A stretch of 64,000 nucleotides of DNA from Myrica gale (lineage: Eukaryota > Streptophyta > Magnoliopsida > Fagales > Myricaceae), in the NCBI GenBank assembly GCA_963930655.1, contig OZ005614.1:496001-560000 (forward strand), given 5' to 3'. Within the stretch, counting starts at the first letter, position 1. The number at the start of each line of letters is the position of its first letter. The position numbers were made by a program, and so were the translations under genes. Shown here one piece after another: positions 48,189-64,000 of this stretch. The notes below the pieces were generated by a model, which searched no databases, was not told the DNA's origin, and worked only from the letters and a program-made list of their open reading frames with translations.

Positions 48189-49661
48189 ATTTAGTATGAT
48201 GCTGCAGCTAAAGTCTCTTGCTATCATCAGATTGTGTGTAAAACTTGAGTTGTGTGTGGGTGTTTCTTCTGATCCCAATGTGTTTAATACTGAAGTTGTA
48301 CCCCCTCTCTTGGTGCATATATATTTTATGACAATAGTGGCTTTATGCTCAAGTTTCAGATGAATAGCAGCTATTGTGGTTTGGACATATTATTCTGTAT
48401 CGAAATACTTGCCCTGAGTGAACTTGATTGGGAATGAGCTTGCCTGAATTGTTCCTCCTGTATCCCAACGTCAAACACCTTCCTCCCCCTCCCTTTCTCC
48501 CTCTTTTTTTTTCTAGATCGAAACGGTTTGGATCAATACATGATCTAACGTGCTTCATAGACATTACCAAAGTGTCACTGACCTTGGATATTGTTAATAA
48601 GTGCGCTATTGAAAATTTATTTTGAATGTGGAAATAAAGCTGATCTTATCTTGTTGTAGGTAATTAAAAGTGACGGTGGTTTTTTTTTAAGAAAAAAAAA
48701 ACGGCTGGCGGCTGCAGCTAAAGATGGGCCTGTGAATTGTGGCTGTGGGGGCCCAAGTCTAGAAGGTAGTATGGGCTCGAGCCTGAAATGTTATTTTTTT
48801 TTAGAATTTGACAAAAAGGTCATTGTGTTTATACCTTATTTGAGGCACAAGAGTTGTGTGTTATACGTGGGCCAATAATTAGCTGTGCTATTTCCCTATC
48901 TGCCCTCCGGGTAATTTAACGGGTCCGCATGTTAGGAAGCTTTGTCTAATCCCGATTTATTACGGGATTCCAGTCTGCGATTCCCTTACCCGAAACTCAC
49001 ACGAGTCTTCTTCCGTTTTTTTTTTGGGTAGTGTTCTTCTTCCTCTTCTGCAAACCGAGAAACTCTCGAAACGGTCACTTGATTCGAACCTTCCCATAGG
49101 TCCGACTCGGTTTGTTCTTAATCTTTACCTCGCTCTGTTTTCCATTGTGGGCACATGCTAGTCTCTAGTTAACTTGTTAATGCACTAGTCTTCTTGCCGT
49201 TTAGTTGAATGGGTTTTGATTTAAGTGCATAATACTTTAAACCCTAATGGAGTTTTTTAATTTCAAGCTGACGCGTTTAAGTAAAAGTAATTTATGGTTT
49301 TTAGTTCGGGACTGTATGAGGATTTTCTGCTAGCTGTTTGATGTTGGTTCGTTTAACTCAAACCAGCTCGATTTTGACTGTACCTTATGGCAGATTTGAA
49401 AACCAAATAGAAATTACCAATAGAAAAAGAAGAAGAAAAAAGTACACTTTTATCCACTATGGTTTGGTTGAGTTTGAGTTCCAACATGTAAAAATGTGAT
49501 CTACGAGTAACTTTGTAAAAAATTGGCTTGCCAAGCCCGACACAAACCAAATTGTACTTGACTTCCACGAAAAAGATCAAATCCATAAACCCATCAAATG
49601 GCGGTCTAAACTTTACACTTTGTTATTGTTAGGTCAGTAGAAGGAAATAGACGACAGAAAA
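48189..49661. other. ERH 3' flank and leader region of the S16 gene
   Basis: The ERH 3' untranslated region is expected to 48.4 kb or so. From about 49030 the sequence reads as the 5' leader and leader intron of the S16 gene. The acceptor TTGTTAG lies about 30 bases before the ATG. The block 49050-49360 is homologous to 52735-53010 upstream of RRC1. Confidence 0.55.
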
Positions 49662-51156
49662 ATGCCGGTGAGGATCCGATTGGCGAGGTTTGGATGTAGA
49701 AACAAACCATTTTATTGTGTCATTGCTTCCAATGGCATATCTCCTCGTGATGGCAAGCATCTCGAAGTCTTAGGCTACTACAATCCCTTGGCAGGTTTTC
49801 TTTCTGTAGATTCATGAATACACATGTATTCATCTGAATTCCTATTGATTTAATTATATTGTCTCGAATGTTGCTTTTATTTTTTTTGTTTTATGCTACT
49901 GAGATTAAGATCTCTCGATCACCTCCCTTCTTTTGTGCACCGTTTTGATGAAAATGGAAGTTTTGGATATCTTTGTTTTCTGTTTGGAATCTCATCTAGT
50001 TTTTGCTAGCATTGGATTGCTGAATATCTGGGGAAAGAAAATGAATTGAAACATTAAACCTTACTTTAGGACCTGAAACTACATTAACGCGTACTTGATT
50101 GAATGTCATGTGGATGTTGGCCTACTGACGTTTAATTTTCAGTGAATGATGAAATAAAAAGGAGAAAAGTAAATCTAAGATTTGGAGCTCAATTTTCTAT
50201 TGGTAAGGTTTTCTTTAGAGCTACTTTTGTTGCTTCCACAGCCTTGTAGATGATGATCTAAATTCTAATCACATGCTGTTGTCTAATCTAATGCTTAAAA
50301 AGGACTGCGGAAGCAAGAAAATGGCTCTTGAAAATTTGTTGCCCTTTTTTTATTTTTCCCACCAATTTTCATAGTAATCAGCAGAGGTTTTCTGTTTGGT
50401 TTCTCAGAAATTGTTGCGAGTTGGGAAAAAAACATTGTGGAATTTTGAATATTAAACCATCGTTTTGCCAGCAAGGAAAAATTGACTAAGTGCATTAAGA
50501 GACAAAAGGCAATGCAGAAGATAACTCAATCTTTGAGTTTCTATTTCTCTTCCCCCCATTTCCTTGGCAACAGAAGTGAATATTGATGATTTGTGATTAA
50601 CTGATTGTTTGCATTATGGATGAGTTTTTGTAGGCCAAGATGATGGCAAACGAATGGGTCTTAATTTTGAAAGAGTGAAGTAAGTAATTTTCTTTAAGTT
50701 TTTTTGGTTTCTTACTTTCAATTGAGATAACAACTTGATTTTTAGTCAGAGCAGAAAAGTTATATTTCATTCCTTTTCTTTTTCAATTTTTAACAATCAG
50801 TTGTTTCTAGCTGACTAGCTCCCAATCCCCGTGGTGTTACTTGCACATCAGAACCAGAAAATTTGCACTTTAATGGACTCCGTTCATGGGAAATCGTTTG
50901 TCTTTGCAGATATTGGCTATCCGTCGGTGCTCAACCGTCAGAAACTGTGCAGCACATTCTTTTCAGAGCAGGATTGCTGCCTCCCCCGCCCATGATGGCA
51001 ATGGGACGTAAAGGCGAACCACGTGATGCGCGTCCTGTTGATCCTTTGACTGGTTGTATATTGACTCCTGAGAAGCCAGCTACTGCTGACCAGCCAAAAG
51101 ACTTTGAAGGTGATGACCGGGGAAGTACCTCAAGAAACTCTTCATTGCATTTCTAA
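49662..51156 (+). CDS. RPS16: Organellar ribosomal protein bS16 (nuclear-encoded RPS16)
   Basis: A small-subunit protein of bacterial type; nuclear RPS16 of mitochondrial origin is known to serve mitochondria and, in some lineages, plastids. Exons 49662-49794, 50634-50679 and 50910-51156 give 141 residues: MPVRIRLARFGCRNKPFYCV, IASNGISPRDGKHLEVLGYY, NPLAGQDDGKRMGLNFERVK, YWLSVGAQPSETVQHILFRA. All of these are S16 core. A plant-specific tail LLPPPPMMAMGRKGEPRDAR follows. There is no cleavable presequence, as is usual for these proteins. The C-terminus is uncertain: reading through gives a stop at 51156. A GT at 51110 could instead join an AG at 51191-51192 and end with a different tail of about 25 residues. 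Confidence 0.93.
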
Positions 51157-52005
51157 AATCTTATTATTTTCCTCTCTTTGATCGCTTTTTAGGGGGAGAA
51201 GGGTATCCTGGATATCAATCTTCGATACTTCTACTCGGATATCCTCCGGAGAAGCAGTTCGGTCCGGCTTAACTCTGAGCAACAGCTCTCGTCTTTTTTC
51301 GAGGAAGATAGCACTGTGGAGTGATATTGGCACTTGACTGCACCGAACCACATACAAGGATAGGAAGTACTGTGTAATGGGGAATGCTCTGTTAGAAGAT
51401 TTGTATCCAATTTTGTGGCGAGGTTTCTTTATTGGATATTGAATCGTTTCTAAATAATTCTATTTCCCTTCCCTTCTTTTCTCTCTCGTCTGCTGCCAGT
51501 CAAATTCCCTCCTCCCACTTGTATTGCAGATTTGCAGCCTACAGGCAAAATATAATATGGCCTCTCCGATTGAGAAAATAATTTTCACGACAACCTTTTC
51601 GGTTGTAGCCTGTGTCAAGGGTGGAATTGTCATTTTACTTTTCAATGTGAAAAATTGGATTACGAGCTGCTTTTTTCACAAATAAACCATTTGAAAAATA
51701 CTGTTATATGTGCAAAAAATGGTGATTGTTTTTTAATCATAAACGCTCTGGGCACCTAACTATCCAAATTTCTAGTTGATCCAAGTGGTTCCCTTTGGAT
51801 TAGGCTTAACTTCTTTTGTTTTTGTTAGTTACACTCTACACCCATAAAGTTTGGGAGTTGGACATTTTTCAATTTTTTTAGTTAATTTAGATTTTGGACA
51901 GAAAATAATTTTTTATTTTAAAGTGACAAATTGTGTTCCCATATTTTTTTTGCATTGGCCATTTTATAAGGATAAAATCGTAATTTTTGTAAATAAAAAA
52001 TATAA
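51157..52005. other. S16 gene 3' flank
   Basis: Expected 3' UTR of the S16 gene, then AT-rich spacer to the MITE. No other feature is supported. Confidence 0.45.
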
Positions 52006-52405
52006 GGGGAAAATACATTTTTCACTCACAAACTACCATAGGTTTTAAACTTTGCACCATAAACTACCAATTTTGATACATTACACCCTCTAATTACCAA
52101 TTTTTTACACTTTCCTCCCTATGTCAAATTTGTAGACTAAAATGACGATAATACCCTTGACCCATTTTGCATATATATAAAGATATTTTTGTCAATTCAT
52201 TAATTTACTAAGGGTATTATTGTCAAATGGAGGGTGCAAAGTGTTTAATATTAGTAGTTGGAGGGTGCAATGTGTTAAAGTTGGTAGTTTAGGGTATAAA
52301 GTGTCTAACATTGATAGTTTGAGGGTGCAATGTCTTAAAGATGATAGTTTGGGGTGCAATGTGTCACTAAACTGGTAGTTTGTGGGTGAAAAATGTATTT
52401 TTTCT
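52006..52405. mobile_element. Mutator-type MITE, 400 bp, 9-bp target duplication
   Basis: The ends form terminal inverted repeats: GGGGAAAATACATTTTTCAC and then CACAAACTACCA on the left, and the complement TGGTAGTTTGTGGGTG and AAAAATGTATTTTTTC on the right. They are flanked by the exact 9-bp duplication AAAATATAA at 51997-52005 and 52406-52414, the length typical of Mutator-like elements. The right half carries several degenerate units of the type GGTAGTTTGNGGGTGCAATG. No transposase is encoded. Confidence 0.85.
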
Positions 52406-53233
52406 AAAATATAATTTCTTTCCCACGGTTGGAAAATGTGTAAATTATTTGAAAACTAATAATATGATAAAAATAATAGATTGCAAGATATTTTTTTTTA
52501 TCGGTGAAGCTCCCCTTGTCACTTGTAGGTTGGGCCAAGGTGAGGCCCAAATCCCCTAAGCCACTATATTGGGCTGAGAGTGGGCCACTCAATTGCCCTT
52601 TGATATCTCCAGTCGCAAGCTAAGCTAATGAAACCCAACTCGGCATTCCGGTCCTCTGTTAGACTGTTATTACCCGACTCGTCTCGCTCGACTCGGTATC
52701 TTTCTCGAAAATTCTTTGAGAACTCGCGCAATCCGCTCTCTTCTGCAACCCGCGAAACCCTAGAGACGGACACTGATTGGAATCTCGTCACTCGGTGCGA
52801 CTCGGTTCGCTCTCTTTCCATTGCCGTACTGCGCTTTTGAGGTTTGAGTTCAATGGGCTTCTGGGTTATGGTTCAATGCTTCGTATTGGAAAACCCTAGT
52901 TGAAATTAGTTGATTTCTAGCTCACGTATCCGATTAATGTACTGAAGAGGTTTTTGTTTGGTGACTATTTGTGGATATTTAGCTAGCTGTTTGATGTTGG
53001 TTCATTACCTTCTTTCCTGTTGTAGACTAATCTCGGATGGATTTGTAACACAGTATAGATTTGTAACTTTTGTACGTGTACTTTGTCAGGTAATGTTAGG
53101 CATGGTTTTTGAAGTTTGCATATTTAATGAATTTGGTTTTTATGTTTGGACTCATAGTATGTAAAAAATATGTAGACCGGTCCCTAAGTTTGATGCATTC
53201 TATTAAAATTGGTTTTCAGAAGCTGATGCAAAG

Positions 53234-63644
<10,411 letters not shown>

Positions 63645-64000
63645 GTAATGCTGATGTTAGAGTCATTTTAACTGCCTCTAGCACAGTTTACTACATGGAC
63701 GGCACCATGGATTTATTTCCCCTGATTTCAAACTATATGAAACGGTGCTTAAATAGGCACCTGTAATCTATTTGAATTTGGATATGTTATCACACTGTTT
63801 TGAATTCTTTTATTCTGCCATGAGTTTTTTTCCTCACATTCATTGGGCATACATTTCGGGATTATACAAGCAGAGATTCATGACATCTTAAGTGGTTTTT
63901 AAAAAGAAAAAATAATAGTGAAGAAAAAGAGAAGATCAAGCTCAGTGATACCTGTATGAATTTTTGTCTTGTCCTTTCAAAGTATTGTTCAGTGTTTTGA

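Overview
This is a plant nuclear (dicot-type) genomic window. Genes have short exons with GT-AG introns, intergenic DNA is AT-rich, and several products are plastid proteins (MGDG synthase, PGR3-like PPR protein, plastid glutathione peroxidase, an organellar S16). The transposable elements are typical of plants: TRIM, Ty3/gypsy-like LTR, Au-type SINE, LINE with zf-RVT tail, and MITEs. The species cannot be fixed from the sequence. From memory of the Arabidopsis map, MGD1 - PGR3 - PP2C - plastid GPX follows the order At4g31780 - At4g31850 - At4g31860 - At4g31870. The folate-biopterin transporter fragment followed by RRC1 resembles At5g25050 - At5g25060. Two ancestral syntenic blocks may therefore meet in this window.

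Layout. 0-4.3 kb: a partial LTR, an aspartic-protease 3' fragment, a complete 401-bp TRIM element and diverged repeats. 4.3-9.3 kb: MGD1, 8 exons, plus strand. 9.3-11 kb: three tandem repeats. 11.0-14.4 kb: intronless PGR3. 15.6-16.7 kb: a frameshifted coiled-coil-type gene remnant, minus strand. 18.4 kb: an Au-like SINE. 19.1-24.4 kb: a PP2C gene, 10 exons, minus strand. 29.1-32.5 kb: a young, non-coding LTR retrotransposon with 5-bp target duplication. It sits in the last codons of a frameshifted PLS-type PPR gene (32.5-34.0 kb, minus). 34.65-35.14 kb: an eIF4G-like pseudogene fragment. 36.9-40.5 kb: plastid glutathione peroxidase, 6 exons. 41.9-43.8 kb: a truncated TRIM, a folate-biopterin transporter fragment and a frameshifted gene with two tandem DOMON domains. 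45.1-48.2 kb: enhancer-of-rudimentary homolog, whose first coding exon is only the ATG. 49.7-51.2 kb: organellar ribosomal protein S16. 52.0-52.4 kb: a Mutator-type MITE. 53.2 kb to the right edge: RRC1/SR140, incomplete at its 3' end; one intron carries three LINE 3' fragments in both orientations.

The genes are independent transcription units, not an operon. Most act in plastid biogenesis or nuclear RNA metabolism. No CRISPR array, rRNA or convincing tRNA gene was seen. The most unusual signals are the TE-captured stop codon of the PPR gene, the three opposed LINE tails in one RRC1 intron, the shared 5' leader of the S16 and RRC1 genes, and a 45-bp LINE micro-insertion with a long target duplication in the ERH gene.
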